Origin: Candidatus Binatia bacterium
Lineage (GTDB): Bacteria > Desulfobacterota > Binatia > HRBIN30
NCBI GenBank assembly: GCA_026415395.1
Contig: JAOAHD010000017.1
Location: 147,001 to 211,000, forward strand
Direction: 5' to 3'
DNA length: 64,000 nucleotides
Made by a program: the position numbers and the translations under genes. Positions 1-9,096 of the stretch are shown here, piece by piece; positions within the stretch are counted from its first letter, which is position 1, and each line of letters opens with the position of its first letter. The notes below the pieces were generated by a model that saw only the letters and a program-made list of their open reading frames with translations, made no database searches and was not told the origin of the DNA.

Positions 1-413
1 CCGCGGAGTTCTTGAATCAATTCCAGTACGACGTCCTCGATCTCCGAGCTTTCGATCTCCAGCGCGATGGCGAAGGCCTGCCGCAAACTCAAGCCCCTCG
101 CAGCTTCCCGATGTGCTGTGCGGAGATAACTCCGCAAATGATCCAGTCGCTCGGGGCGCAAATGGCGCTCGACAGCGAGTGTCCGATCCTTGCGCCCACG
201 GAGCAACCCCGCCACCAGGGCGAGCGCACCAAAATGGCGCGACTCGTGTTGCGCCATATCGAACCAAAACGACCTAAGTTCTTCAGGCTCGGCGAAAATG
301 CTTTCGAACCTGCAGTACAGCTCCATGGTTTGGCGCTCGAGCTCCATTGCATCACGGATCAGCGCCTCCAGCCTTGGCCGTGAAACAACTCCAGACCGAC
401 GTTTCAGGGGCAT
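1..413 (-). CDS. Ferritin-like (rubrerythrin-type) protein, 3' end cut by the window edge
   Basis: An open frame runs leftwards from an ATG at 413 to the window edge with no stop, giving 137 residues. It is all-helical and carries the spaced acidic/His pattern of ferritin-like four-helix bundles: LERQTMELY near the N terminus, MAQHESRHF about 30 residues later, and LEIESSEIE near the cut end. In this superfamily such Glu/His residues bind a di-iron centre, so a role in iron or oxidative stress is likely but unproven. No clear Shine-Dalgarno precedes 413 and the frame stays open upstream, so the start is uncertain. The missing C terminus prevents a finer family call. Confidence 0.6.
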   Translation of the reverse strand, partial: MPLKRRSGVVSRPRLEALIRDAMELERQTMELYCRFESIFAEPEELRSFWFDMAQHESRHFGALALVAGLLRGRKDRTLAVERHLRPERLDHLRSYLRTAHREAARGLSLRQAFAIALEIESSEIEDVVLELIQELR

Positions 414-557
414 AGCTTGGCGCCTATCACGCGGCTTTTAAAAGCGCTAGTTGCTCCACGTAGCCCGTGGAAATACCCCGTCACAGCATTCTGTGGTCAT
501 GATTCAACGGCTCCCGAACGCCCGCTAACTTGAGCCACTGCGAAGGAGGTGTTTCGC

Positions 558-899
558 ATGGCGTTACGAGATCGACATTGCGAGCCGAGTCAGCGGTCGA
601 CTCCACGGGTCTCTCCGTCTGAATTCCCCACTCTGCTGGCTGAGCTTCCGGGCTGGCAGATCGTGGATGACCACCACCTTTATAAGCGCTTCCAGTTTCC
701 CGATTTTGCCTCGGCACTCGCAGCGGTGCAGCGCGTAGGAGCGGTGGCGGAAGCCGAGGGCCATCACCCGGACATCGGGCTACGCTGGGGAGAACTGGAG
801 TTGCGCATTTGGACGCACGTCGTCGGTGGCTTAACGGAAAACGATTTCATCCTCGCAGCAAAATGCGAGGAAGCAATCAACAATCCCTCAAAGCCCTGA
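558..899 (+). CDS. phhB: Pterin-4a-carbinolamine dehydratase (4a-hydroxytetrahydrobiopterin dehydratase)
   Basis: The 113-residue product matches the PCD/DCoH family in length and motif: an N-terminal LPGWQ strand, then EAEGHHPDI with the paired histidines that bind the pterin, and a C-terminal RIWTHVVGGLTENDF segment. The enzyme dehydrates 4a-hydroxytetrahydropterin, recycling cofactor for aromatic amino acid hydroxylases; bacteria without such a hydroxylase may use it in Moco or folate metabolism. The ATG at 558 is chosen because AAGGAGG at 543-549 sits 8 bases upstream; a GTG at 549 overlaps that site. No hydroxylase gene lies in the window, so its partner is unknown. Confidence 0.9.
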   Translation: MALRDRHCEPSQRSTPRVSPSEFPTLLAELPGWQIVDDHHLYKRFQFPDFASALAAVQRVGAVAEAEGHHPDIGLRWGELELRIWTHVVGGLTENDFILAAKCEEAINNPSKP

Positions 900-1040
900 G
901 GGTCGCTCGCCGCCTCGGTCACGGACTTCCTTCCGCCGGCGCATTGTCGGAGTGCCCTGTACGGTGTCGCGAACGCCGCCCCCCTTTCGGTGTTGCCGGA
1001 CGCCGCCCTCCTCGCAAGTTTCGCTTTCCGCTGACCACCC

Positions 1041-2300
1041 TCAATGCGCAACGCTGATGAGGTGGGAGATCGTAAACACTTCCTCCACATTACCCGGCGC
1101 GTAGGGCGAGCGAGCGTTTGGCCCTTGGTTGAAGTACCAGGTATTTGGATCGGGCGAGGCTGGGCCCGGAATCATAATGACAGTGGCGTGATTCATCTGC
1201 GTGTCGATCATAGTCGCTGAGGTGAACCCCATCTCGTCTTCGTACACCAAGTCCGAACCTGGCGCCTGCCTACGGAAAGAAAAGTACTCGATCCAAACCT
1301 TCCAAAGCTCACCGCGCTTGTCGTAAATGTCCGAGGCCAAAACCACCCACGCCTCTGCATCGATGTAGAGCACCCTCTTGCCGTAAGCATACTGCGGCAG
1401 CTTGGTCACTCCTTCGATGACATAGACCTTGCGCTTCTCCCAATTGTCGCAAAACGCGAAGTCCGCCCCACCCTCACACCGTTGTGGCCGGAAATGCTCC
1501 CGGTGCAAAACTCCGAGCATCTCTTTAACGCCGAGGAGTTTCCACTCGCTCCAGGCAATGTGTCCACTGTATCCCCAAAACGAATCCTGGTCGGCGTCCT
1601 GCCCGAACAATGCATCGCTGCGTTGCGCGGTGGACATCCGCCGCACTCGGCGCACCGCTGGAACGTAGAGCCAGCTATCATCCTGCTTCGATGCATCGAT
1701 GTACCGGAAGTATAGGCCACCCACGCCCTTCATGTCATAGGGGGCCACAACCGGCGCTAGGAGCTCTTTATACCGAATGCCATCTGGGTTGGGCATTTCC
1801 GGTTTCGGATCAACGAACAAGCGACCGTTATAGTACAAACGGCGCATATCCCCGATGGTGAACTCTCGGTCGGGAACCATCGGTGCGGTGTAGGTGAGTG
1901 GCCCACTTGGTACCTGAAAGTCGCGCATCAAGACATCGTCGGTAATTAAAGGTTTGTACTGGTAATTCCACATGATCTTGATGGCGGCGTCCGGGTCGTT
2001 CACATCGATATTCGGGAACGGCATTCCCGCCACGTAATTCTCGAGGCGATTGCGATCGGGCGAAAGCCGCACCTGCGCAGAGTACTTTTCCGTGGCCTCG
2101 CGGTAACGGCGGGGCCATTCCACTCGACGCGGCTCAACAATCTTGAGCTTCATGCCGTGTTCCACGCACCAGCGAATGCCCGGACCGATCAAGTCGCCAG
2201 CCTTGGAAAGGTTTTCCTTCGTAATCACCTCGCCCGGCTGCACGTCAGCCATCGCCTGGGTAGCGACCAAGGCAAGCAGGCCCAAGACGGTGAGTTTCAT
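1041..2300 (-). CDS. DUF1329 family envelope protein
   Basis: A 419-residue secreted protein beginning MKLTVLGLLALVATQAMA, a standard signal peptide ending in AMA. The body has the DUF1329 layout (VQPGEVITKENLSKAG, then long beta-rich segments such as YRYID and VRRVRRMS). DUF1329 proteins are usually encoded beside DUF1302 proteins and RND/MMPL transporters and resemble lipoprotein-carrier folds; a part in moving hydrophobic molecules through the envelope is inferred in the literature rather than proven. The ATG at 2300 has GGAGAGGAGAGG just upstream; an upstream in-frame extension to 2384 lies inside the intergenic region and is unlikely. It follows the DUF1302 gene by 17 bases, surely in one operon. 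Confidence 0.85.
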   Translation of the reverse strand: MKLTVLGLLALVATQAMADVQPGEVITKENLSKAGDLIGPGIRWCVEHGMKLKIVEPRRVEWPRRYREATEKYSAQVRLSPDRNRLENYVAGMPFPNIDVNDPDAAIKIMWNYQYKPLITDDVLMRDFQVPSGPLTYTAPMVPDREFTIGDMRRLYYNGRLFVDPKPEMPNPDGIRYKELLAPVVAPYDMKGVGGLYFRYIDASKQDDSWLYVPAVRRVRRMSTAQRSDALFGQDADQDSFWGYSGHIAWSEWKLLGVKEMLGVLHREHFRPQRCEGGADFAFCDNWEKRKVYVIEGVTKLPQYAYGKRVLYIDAEAWVVLASDIYDKRGELWKVWIEYFSFRRQAPGSDLVYEDEMGFTSATMIDTQMNHATVIMIPGPASPDPNTWYFNQGPNARSPYAPGNVEEVFTISHLISVAH

Positions 2301-2317
2301 GATCCTCTCCTCTCCAC

Positions 2318-4102
2318 TTAAAACTGCACGGTCAGCTTGATTCCCGTCTCTGTGCGCCCTCGATTCAGGCCCCCGACACCCCACGCCTCGAACACAGGAC
2401 GCTCGGTAGTGTTAATGAAAAATCTCTGAGACAAGCTCAGGATTGCGTGGTTCGTAATGAAGTAATCCAGAAGCACCATTACTTCCTGGTTGAAGCGATT
2501 CACCGGGTCGAGAACATACACGACAAAAGGAACGATCTTGCCGCCCTTGTAAAAGGTGGTGGCCGTGAGCGTCATGAGCAGCTCCCAATCCCGCACCTTA
2601 TCGATGTAAGCGACCTGGCCCGGACTCCCGCTGGTCGCCACTCCACTGGTGGAAAACTGGCCGCGGAACCCCTTGCTCTGGCCACTGCGTGCACACGGTG
2701 GCCGCTCATTCGGGTCGCGGCAGGCGATGTCCGGGTTATCGATTAGGTAGTGCCAGAAAAATTGACCCAGAATTAGAAACGTCGCCTTGCGATTCAGTGG
2801 ACGAATCCAAGTCGGGCGGTCGAATCCAATCATACCCTTCCACATGTCGCGCTTGCTTACGCCGTACACATCGTTGGCCAAGATGGCGAAGGGCGAAGCC
2901 AGGTTGAAACTCTTCGATGCATCGAGAAAGGGCACTCCGAACTCGTAAATGGTCTCTAAGCGGTAAACCGTTTGCGTGTACTGCTCCTCTGCATAATTGG
3001 CCGACAGTCCAACAGCGTGCACGTACGGAGCAATGAACTCGATGGGCGCCTCCCCTCTTTGCACCGCAGCCCTAGCCTCCCGCGGGTCTAACACCGCTCG
3101 GAAGGAGGCTGCGTTGGTACCATCATCTCCAGGCCAGCGCTGATAGAAATAGTTCAGGGTGAACTGCAGACCCTCGGGAAGAAGTGGCGTCTCCGCACCG
3201 GTTACCCCGCTGAACCGCACCCCCACTTGGCTGTTGTCCTGCGGGTTGCGCACGTAATCCCCTTGCTGGAACAAGCGCGTCCCGCGGTAGAGCTTGGTAA
3301 TCGGACGCTGGTAGAAACGACTCAAGATTTGAAACAGCCCGCGCCCCCCTTCGGGCGGGGAGCGGGGGTCGTCCAGAGGATTTACGATCGGGGCACTCCA
3401 CGGGCGAGGAAGGAATGCCTTTTTTGCCGGGTACCAGTCGCCCGGGTTCCAGTAGAATTCCACGAAGGCGTTGTTCAGAGAGCCAAGCCGGTCGATGTCC
3501 CACAGCCCCTTGATGATCCAGAGAGGGATGCGGAGTTCGTCCCACGTCTCCTGCTGCAGATGCCAGGTGAAATCTAACGGATTCACCCGGTCGAGCATGC
3601 GAAAGTTGTCGGTTTCACCCCACACGATTTGCTGGCGCCCCAGGCGAAAGCTCAGGGGAAGGTGTTTCAGCTTCAGATCCAAGTATGCCTCCCGCAGGCG
3701 GTTCTCGAATCGGATGCCATCGCGCACCGATCGAGGGATGTCACTGAGGCGCAACCCGATGGGTAGACCATAAATGTCCGTCTGTTCAAAGCCCGGAGTC
3801 AGATCGTACACGCTGTCGTAAACGCCGCGATAGAGGAGGAAAAGCTTCGCGCGCTCGATCCCCGGTACCTCCAACAGCCCGGCCAAACGCCCGCGATCTA
3901 GGAGGTTGTAGTCCACCCGTAGCTTCACTGTGTTACGCTGTTGAATCAGGCCCCAAGTCTCCACGTCCGGCGAGCGAAACAATTGCTGGGCGCTCACGTT
4001 GCCACTGATCTCCAGCGGACCATACCGGGGTAACGCGCTGGCCCCGCTTGCGAGGAACAAAGCCACACTGAAAGCAGCCAACATCCGAGGAATGGACGCC
4101 AT
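2318..4102 (-). CDS. DUF1302 family outer-membrane beta-barrel protein
   Basis: A 594-residue protein with a signal peptide (MASIPRMLAAFSVALFLASGASA) followed by a beta-rich sequence typical of DUF1302. Characteristic stretches are LGRQQIVWGETDNFRMLDRVNP, where a WGE-D-F pattern is strongly conserved, and a C terminus ending in alternating residues with terminal Phe (TGIKLTVQF), as in outer-membrane barrels. DUF1302 proteins occur with DUF1329 partners in steroid, alkane and terpene degraders, so a channel for hydrophobic substrates is a fair inference. The start at 4102 follows GGAAGGAGGAGG. First gene of the pair, divergent from the ThDP enzyme at 4286. Confidence 0.85.
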   Translation of the reverse strand: MASIPRMLAAFSVALFLASGASALPRYGPLEISGNVSAQQLFRSPDVETWGLIQQRNTVKLRVDYNLLDRGRLAGLLEVPGIERAKLFLLYRGVYDSVYDLTPGFEQTDIYGLPIGLRLSDIPRSVRDGIRFENRLREAYLDLKLKHLPLSFRLGRQQIVWGETDNFRMLDRVNPLDFTWHLQQETWDELRIPLWIIKGLWDIDRLGSLNNAFVEFYWNPGDWYPAKKAFLPRPWSAPIVNPLDDPRSPPEGGRGLFQILSRFYQRPITKLYRGTRLFQQGDYVRNPQDNSQVGVRFSGVTGAETPLLPEGLQFTLNYFYQRWPGDDGTNAASFRAVLDPREARAAVQRGEAPIEFIAPYVHAVGLSANYAEEQYTQTVYRLETIYEFGVPFLDASKSFNLASPFAILANDVYGVSKRDMWKGMIGFDRPTWIRPLNRKATFLILGQFFWHYLIDNPDIACRDPNERPPCARSGQSKGFRGQFSTSGVATSGSPGQVAYIDKVRDWELLMTLTATTFYKGGKIVPFVVYVLDPVNRFNQEVMVLLDYFITNHAILSLSQRFFINTTERPVFEAWGVGGLNRGRTETGIKLTVQF

Positions 4103-4285
4103 GGGCCTCCTCCTTCCGGGGCGTAAACTCCTGCAGCAACTGTGCCCTACGGCAGGGACGCTCATCTTATTGCGGGTCTCATGCGCTCTTTACGAACCTA
4201 GCCACTCCACCTGCTTCCTGGTTTCAGCTTTGGAAATTCGCCCAGCTTGCATGACGAGCAGTATCTTCGTTAACCGGCGGCCGCT
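4103..4285. promoter_or_regulatory. Divergent intergenic region between DUF1302 and ThDP-enzyme operons
   Basis: These 183 bases separate two outward-facing transcription units and must hold both promoters. The only clear signal is the purine-rich Shine-Dalgarno of the left gene just after 4102. I could not pick a convincing -35/-10 pair for either direction, nor an obvious operator palindrome. Confidence 0.4.
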
Positions 4286-6055
4286 ATGGCGGAACAAGTC
4301 ACAGGCGGTTCTTTGATCGCGCGCATGCTCCGTGCCGAAGGGGTGGATGTGTTTTTCGGTATTGTCGACGGAACGTACACCCAGCTCTTTGCTCACTGTG
4401 TCGAGCAAGGAATGAAGATGTACTCTCCGCGGCACGAGGCAGTGGCCGCCCACATGGCCGGGGCGTACGCAAGACTCACGGGCCGCTTAGGTGTGTGCAT
4501 CGCAAGTAACGGCCCCGGTGTAGCAAACATGCTGCCCGGGGTGGCCGTAGAGAACGGGGAGGGGAACCGCGTCCTCTTGCTCACCAGTTGCCGGCGCACC
4601 GGCATCGCATACCCCGACCGAGGCGGGACTTACCAGTGCTTCGACCACGTGGCGGTGATTCGAGGCATGTCCAAGTGGTCGCAAACTGTTGCATCGCCGG
4701 CGCGTCTTGCCGAACTTCTCCGGGAGGCGCTACGTCACTGCTTTACAGGGCGCGCAGGAGTGGTGCATCTGGACGTGCCCGAGAACATCATCAACGGCTT
4801 TTGTGACGATCAGCCAATTTGGCCTCCTTCTGCATACCGGGCAACTGCCCCACTGCAACCTCAATCCGATCTCCTCGATCAGGCTGCACAATGGCTGATG
4901 AAGGCGCGCTTGCCCCTCGTGCACGCTGGTGCCGGGGTGATCTACGCGCAGGCCTGGCGGGAGCTGGAGGAACTTCTCGCACTCCTCCATTCCCCTCTGA
5001 CGACTTCGTGGAGTGCCCGCGGGGTGATTTCTGAGGACAATGACCTCGTTTGGCCCATGATTCACATTGATGCTTGCACCGAGCTGCGCAACACTGCAGA
5101 CCTCGTCCTCTGCATCGGCTCAGAAGTCGGAGAAACTGACTGGTGGGGAAAACCTCCTTATTGGGCTCCTCGTAGCCGCCAGCGGTGGATTCAAATTGAT
5201 CTTGATCCAGCCCGGATCGGCCGAACCCGACCCGTCGATTTGGGGATTGTCGGAGATGCCAAAGAGGCTCTGGCGGGCCTTCTCGCACGGCTGCGGCCGT
5301 TGGCCGGGCAGCTCGATCGCGAGCAGCGGGCAGGTATCCTCAAGCAACTCGAGGAAAAGAAACGTGCGGAGCGAGCCCAACTGGACCAGGCACTCGAAAA
5401 CCGCAGCGCACCGATGGTGACCGCACACGTACCGGTTGCTTGCCAGAAAGTACTTGGGCCGGATGCGATTGTGGTGCTTGACGGGGGCAACACCGCCGTG
5501 TGGGGTCACTTTTACACCGTCGCCCACCGGCCAAATAGCTTACTCAGCACTGCTCACTTCGGGCATCTCGGCGCAGGGGTGGGTCAGGCAATCGGAGCGG
5601 CGGTCGCGTATCCCGATCGACCGGTGTACTGCATCATCGGAGATGGGGCGATGGGCTACAACGTGCAAGAGATCGAAACCGCGGTACGCTACGGACTTCG
5701 TCCGATCTACGTCGTATGCAGCGACCGCCAGTGGGGCATGGTGAAAATTAACCAAATGATCGCCTTGCAAAGCTTTCGTCAACAACTACCCCACGCGCTC
5801 GGCCCCGACGGCACGCGTACCATCGAGACCGACTTCGTCGAGACCGACTGGGCCGCGGTCGCCCAAGCCATGGGCGCCTATGGAGAGAGAGTGGCGCATC
5901 CAAACGAGCTGGAATCTGCTTTGCAGCGTGCTCGAGAAAGTGGACGCTGCTCGGTGATTCATGTCGACGTCGACCCGGTGGCGCATTTGTTTGCCCCGGG
6001 CTTGCAAGCGTTCAAAGACATGCACCAGGAACCCGCGGGAACCTACGACGGGTGA
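4286..6055 (+). CDS. Thiamine diphosphate-dependent enzyme, acetolactate synthase/benzoylformate decarboxylase-like
   Basis: At 589 residues this has the three-domain layout of the acetolactate synthase superfamily. The N-terminal domain carries PRHEAVAAHMA, whose Glu activates ThDP. The middle domain is nucleotide-binding-like. The C-terminal domain has GDGAMGYNVQEIETA, the start of the ThDP/Mg motif. The usual NN that closes that motif reads CSDRQWG here (Ser-Asp), an uncommon substitution at a Mg ligand. Members decarboxylate or ligate 2-oxo acids; the substrate cannot be told, and no small regulatory subunit follows, so a biosynthetic IlvB role is less likely. It is followed 16 bases later by an epimerase-like gene, probably in one operon. 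Confidence 0.8.
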   Translation: MAEQVTGGSLIARMLRAEGVDVFFGIVDGTYTQLFAHCVEQGMKMYSPRHEAVAAHMAGAYARLTGRLGVCIASNGPGVANMLPGVAVENGEGNRVLLLTSCRRTGIAYPDRGGTYQCFDHVAVIRGMSKWSQTVASPARLAELLREALRHCFTGRAGVVHLDVPENIINGFCDDQPIWPPSAYRATAPLQPQSDLLDQAAQWLMKARLPLVHAGAGVIYAQAWRELEELLALLHSPLTTSWSARGVISEDNDLVWPMIHIDACTELRNTADLVLCIGSEVGETDWWGKPPYWAPRSRQRWIQIDLDPARIGRTRPVDLGIVGDAKEALAGLLARLRPLAGQLDREQRAGILKQLEEKKRAERAQLDQALENRSAPMVTAHVPVACQKVLGPDAIVVLDGGNTAVWGHFYTVAHRPNSLLSTAHFGHLGAGVGQAIGAAVAYPDRPVYCIIGDGAMGYNVQEIETAVRYGLRPIYVVCSDRQWGMVKINQMIALQSFRQQLPHALGPDGTRTIETDFVETDWAAVAQAMGAYGERVAHPNELESALQRARESGRCSVIHVDVDPVAHLFAPGLQAFKDMHQEPAGTYDG

Positions 6056-6071
6056 ACAGAGGCAAGCTTAC

Positions 6072-7049
6072 ATGGAAACAGCGAGCGCCGCGGCACGCCG
6101 CGTTCTTGTTACCGGCGCCGCCGGGTACATCGGACGTCAACTGGTGCGCCGGCTCGCGACCGATCCTGCCGTTGAAATCATCGTGGCGAGCGACCTGCGT
6201 CCGAGTACGAGCGACGACGGCGGAAAAATGGTCGTTGACGTTCGCGATATCCGTGATCCAGCGCTGGCCGAGGTCATGCTCAGCTACCGGATCGACTCTG
6301 TAATCCACTTAGCCTCCGTGGTCACTCCACCGCCGGGAATGCCGCGACAGGAAATCTACTCCATCGATGTCGGTGGCACGCAAAATGTACTCGAGGGTTG
6401 TTCGCGCGCGGGCGTTCGCCGGCTCATCGTGAGCAGCAGCGGCGCCGCTTACGGCTACCATGCCGACAATCCTGACTGGATCGACGAGACCGCACCGCTC
6501 CGCGGCAACGAATCGTTTGCGTACTCCCACCACAAGCGAATCATCGAAGAACTGCTCGCACGTTACCGCGACCAGCATCCGGAGCTGGTGCAAATCGTCT
6601 TCCGGTTTTGCACGATTCTCGGTAGGGAGGTGAACAATCAAATCTCCGCTCTGTTCGAGGGCAAGGTTGTTCTTGGTGTATCGGGGTCGCTGGCCCCATT
6701 TGTCTTTATCTGGGATGAGGACGTTGTCGAGGTCCTACGCTTGGCGTTGTGGCGGGAGCAATCAGGCATCTACAACGTCGCCGGCGACGGAGCTTTGACC
6801 CTCCCCGAAATCGCGCGTAAGGTTGGTAAGCCCTATGTGCCCCTCCCCCGCTGGCTGCTCATCGGTGCACTCGCCGTTCTCCATCGGCTGGGTCTGTCGC
6901 GCTATGGCCCGGAGCAGGTGGACTTCCTCGCCTTCCGACCAGTGCTCTCCAACCGGCGCTTGAAGGAAGAGTTTGGTTACGTTCCACGCTACTCCTCCAC
7001 CGAGGCGTTCGAACGGTACTGGGCCACACGTCAGTCTCGTGGGACCTGA
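6072..7049 (+). CDS. NAD(P)-dependent epimerase/dehydratase, extended SDR
   Basis: A 325-residue extended short-chain dehydrogenase/reductase. It opens with a Rossmann glycine motif (VTGAAGYIGRQL) and has the catalytic YSHHK (YxxxK form) preceded by the conserved SSSGAAYG segment, the pattern of UDP-sugar 4-epimerases and related dehydratases. The C-terminal half is substrate-binding and does not identify the substrate. The ATG at 6072 gives the motif within the first 20 residues; reading further upstream would run into the preceding gene in another frame. It lies 16 bases after the ThDP enzyme, suggesting a shared pathway, and converges on the peptidase at 7073. Confidence 0.82.
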   Translation: METASAAARRVLVTGAAGYIGRQLVRRLATDPAVEIIVASDLRPSTSDDGGKMVVDVRDIRDPALAEVMLSYRIDSVIHLASVVTPPPGMPRQEIYSIDVGGTQNVLEGCSRAGVRRLIVSSSGAAYGYHADNPDWIDETAPLRGNESFAYSHHKRIIEELLARYRDQHPELVQIVFRFCTILGREVNNQISALFEGKVVLGVSGSLAPFVFIWDEDVVEVLRLALWREQSGIYNVAGDGALTLPEIARKVGKPYVPLPRWLLIGALAVLHRLGLSRYGPEQVDFLAFRPVLSNRRLKEEFGYVPRYSSTEAFERYWATRQSRGT

Positions 7050-7072
7050 AATTCTCCGCCCGGCGGTGAACG

Positions 7073-8500
7073 TCACCTCGCCAGCGACTCGCTGCCGACA
7101 AGCGCCAACACGTCAACCAATACCGCACTAATCCGCCGCGCGGTTGGAAGATGAAGGAACTCGTTCGGTCCGTGCGCATTCGAGTTAGGGCCAAGCACAC
7201 CGGTTACCAAGTACTGAGCCTGCGGGAAGCGTCGCGCCAGCATGGACATAAACGGAATCGTTCCCCCTTCTCCCATGAAACAGGGGGGCGCACCGAAGTA
7301 ACTCTCCGAGGCTTGCATTAAACAGCGTTGAAGAGGCGGTACCAGCGGCGGCGCGTTCCAGCCGGTGGTCGCCTCCAAGCAATCCAGCGAGACACGCGCT
7401 CCGTAGGGAGGATCGGATTCGAGCACGCTTTTCAGTGCCTTCGCAGCTATCTGCCCGTCGACCAAAGGCGGCAACCGCAAGGAGAACTTGAGCTGGGTTG
7501 ACGGACGGAGCACGTTTCCCGCCGCTCCCGGCGGCGGTAGGCCAGCCGCACCGGTAATCTCCAGTTGCGGGCGCCACGTGCGGTTCAGCAACAACTCCGC
7601 CGTGTCATCGCTCACGGGTCGCACACCCGACAAGAAAGGAATGCCTGCGACAAAAGAGGCTCCCAACACCGCGGCCATGTGTTCGATCTCGCGCCGCCGA
7701 TCCTCCGGAATGGGCGCACACAACGCCGCCAAAGTAATCTGCCCAGTCTCTTCATCCTCGAAGCGCGAGAGAAGTTGCCGAACAATCCGAAATGACGACG
7801 GCACGACGCCACTTCCCGCCCCTGAATGAATGCCTTCGCGCAAAACGGCAACCGTCAGCAAGCCGTTCACCAACCCCCGCAAAGACACAGTCACCCAAAG
7901 CCGCTCGTAATCACCGCATCCAGAATCCAACGCGACCACAAGCTCGGGTGTGCCAATCCGCTCTCTCAGGGCCTCCACGTACGCCGGCAAATCACCGCTG
8001 CCGCTTTCCTCCGACGCCTCGATCAAAGCCACACAACGAGGGTGCGAAAGCTTTTGGTCCGCTAAGCAAGCCATTGCCGCAACGATGGCAAAGACGGCGT
8101 AGCCGTCATCGGCGCCCCCACGGCCATACAAGCGCTCGCCGCGGATCACGGGGTTGTAAGGACCCAGTCCGCTTTCCCATCCTTCAAAGGGCGGCTGCTT
8201 ATCGAGATGGCCGTAGAGAAGCACCGTCCGATCGACGCCGCCTGGCCACTCAAGCACCAGAAGCGGGGTACGCCCCGGAAGCCGGACAATCTCGCACGAA
8301 AGACCAGGTATGGACTGCGCCTGCACCCACTTCGCTGCCAGCCCGACAGCCTCGTCCAGCAACCCATTGCTTTGCCAATTCGGATCGAAGCCCGGAGATT
8401 GATTCGGGACACGAATGTACTCGCAAAGCGTGGGCACCGCAGCATCCGCCCAAAATTGCTCCATCCACTTGACGATTCTCTCCCGATCCAAAGCAGGCAT
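7073..8500 (-). CDS. M20 family metallopeptidase (dipeptidase-like)
   Basis: A 475-residue zinc hydrolase of the M20/ArgE-DapE-CPG2 group. The metal ligands are visible in order: His in YGHLDKQP, bridging Asp in GGADDGYA, Glu-Glu in EASEESGSG, Asp in LDSGCGDY, and the C-terminal His in SNAHGPNEF. The insert between the metal-binding halves is the dimerisation lid domain. There is no signal peptide, so it should act in the cytosol on dipeptides or N-acyl amino acids. Length and the YGHLDKQPP motif suit the M20 dipeptidase subgroup. A possible 28-codon reading frame with its own ribosome site ends 8 bases upstream of the ATG. Confidence 0.88.
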   Translation of the reverse strand: MPALDRERIVKWMEQFWADAAVPTLCEYIRVPNQSPGFDPNWQSNGLLDEAVGLAAKWVQAQSIPGLSCEIVRLPGRTPLLVLEWPGGVDRTVLLYGHLDKQPPFEGWESGLGPYNPVIRGERLYGRGGADDGYAVFAIVAAMACLADQKLSHPRCVALIEASEESGSGDLPAYVEALRERIGTPELVVALDSGCGDYERLWVTVSLRGLVNGLLTVAVLREGIHSGAGSGVVPSSFRIVRQLLSRFEDEETGQITLAALCAPIPEDRRREIEHMAAVLGASFVAGIPFLSGVRPVSDDTAELLLNRTWRPQLEITGAAGLPPPGAAGNVLRPSTQLKFSLRLPPLVDGQIAAKALKSVLESDPPYGARVSLDCLEATTGWNAPPLVPPLQRCLMQASESYFGAPPCFMGEGGTIPFMSMLARRFPQAQYLVTGVLGPNSNAHGPNEFLHLPTARRISAVLVDVLALVGSESLAR

Positions 8501-8508
8501 CGATACAT

Positions 8509-8595
8509 CTACCTCACTTGCAGTAGCCGCTGGGCAACCACGCCGAACAGCGCGGGATTCCTTCCGCCCATCATTGGTGGACTGCTGTATTGCAT
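8509..8595 (-). CDS. Possible 28-residue small ORF upstream of the M20 peptidase
   Basis: An ATG at 8595 is preceded by AAGGAG at good spacing and opens a 28-codon frame ending in TAG at 8509-8511, only 8 bases before the peptidase start. The peptide begins MQYSSPPMMGGR and has no recognisable domain. It could be a small protein, a translation-coupling leader or chance; position and ribosome site are the only support. Confidence 0.25.
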   Translation of the reverse strand: MQYSSPPMMGGRNPALFGVVAQRLLQVR

Positions 8596-9096
8596 CGCCA
8601 TTCTCCTTCGCCTCAACCCTCGTGCCGCGTACTCGTCACTCCGACAAGCGACCGCCGGCCGCACGTTAGCTGACGAACCGTCGAGCTCGCTAGCGCAAAC
8701 GGCCTGCAAAAGGCGCTGCTCAGCTCACGACCGCAAGATGTGGGAGCCGATCCTGCCCAGCCCCTAAATCAGCGGCGGCTCGGCTTGGCCACCCGTGGCC
8801 GTACGGACAAAAGGCAACTCCCGCCCCCTGCAGCCAAAAAGCGCCCAACGGACAGAGTCATGCGCCGATGGCGACCGAAGGCAGACCGAGCATTCTGCGC
8901 CCGAGCCCTCGAGCAGTCACGATGCCTACACCACAGCTGGGCCGTGAACATGCCTTCTCTCCCTGTTGCATCTCTGCTCGCGCGGCCACATCATGGTGTT
9001 TTCTCCAGGGGAGCTGTCTGCGGCAGCAGCCTCCATCCGCGACGGCCCCACCGCTGCCCTTCTCGAGCGGGGCTTGTTCCGATAGAAGCCTGCCCC
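8596..9096. other. Intergenic region without a supported gene
   Basis: About 500 bases lie between the divergent M20 and amidohydrolase genes. Open frames here are short or are out-of-frame extensions with arginine-rich, low-quality translations. I see no tRNA fold, repeat array or strong promoter pair. It must contain the promoters of both flanking genes. Confidence 0.5.

Noticed and set aside
455-471. Hairpin TCCACG...CGTGGA near the left edge
   Set aside because: Only 6 bp, no T-run on either strand and not at a gene end where a terminator is needed.
5961-6071. N-terminal extension of the epimerase-like protein
   Set aside because: The added residues are Cys/Arg/Thr-rich and lie inside the ThDP gene in another frame; the ATG at 6072 fits the Rossmann start.
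7792-8472. A 226-residue plus-strand frame opposite the M20 peptidase
   Set aside because: Low-complexity Arg/Pro/Ser translation with no ribosome site; the peptidase on the other strand has all its metal ligands.
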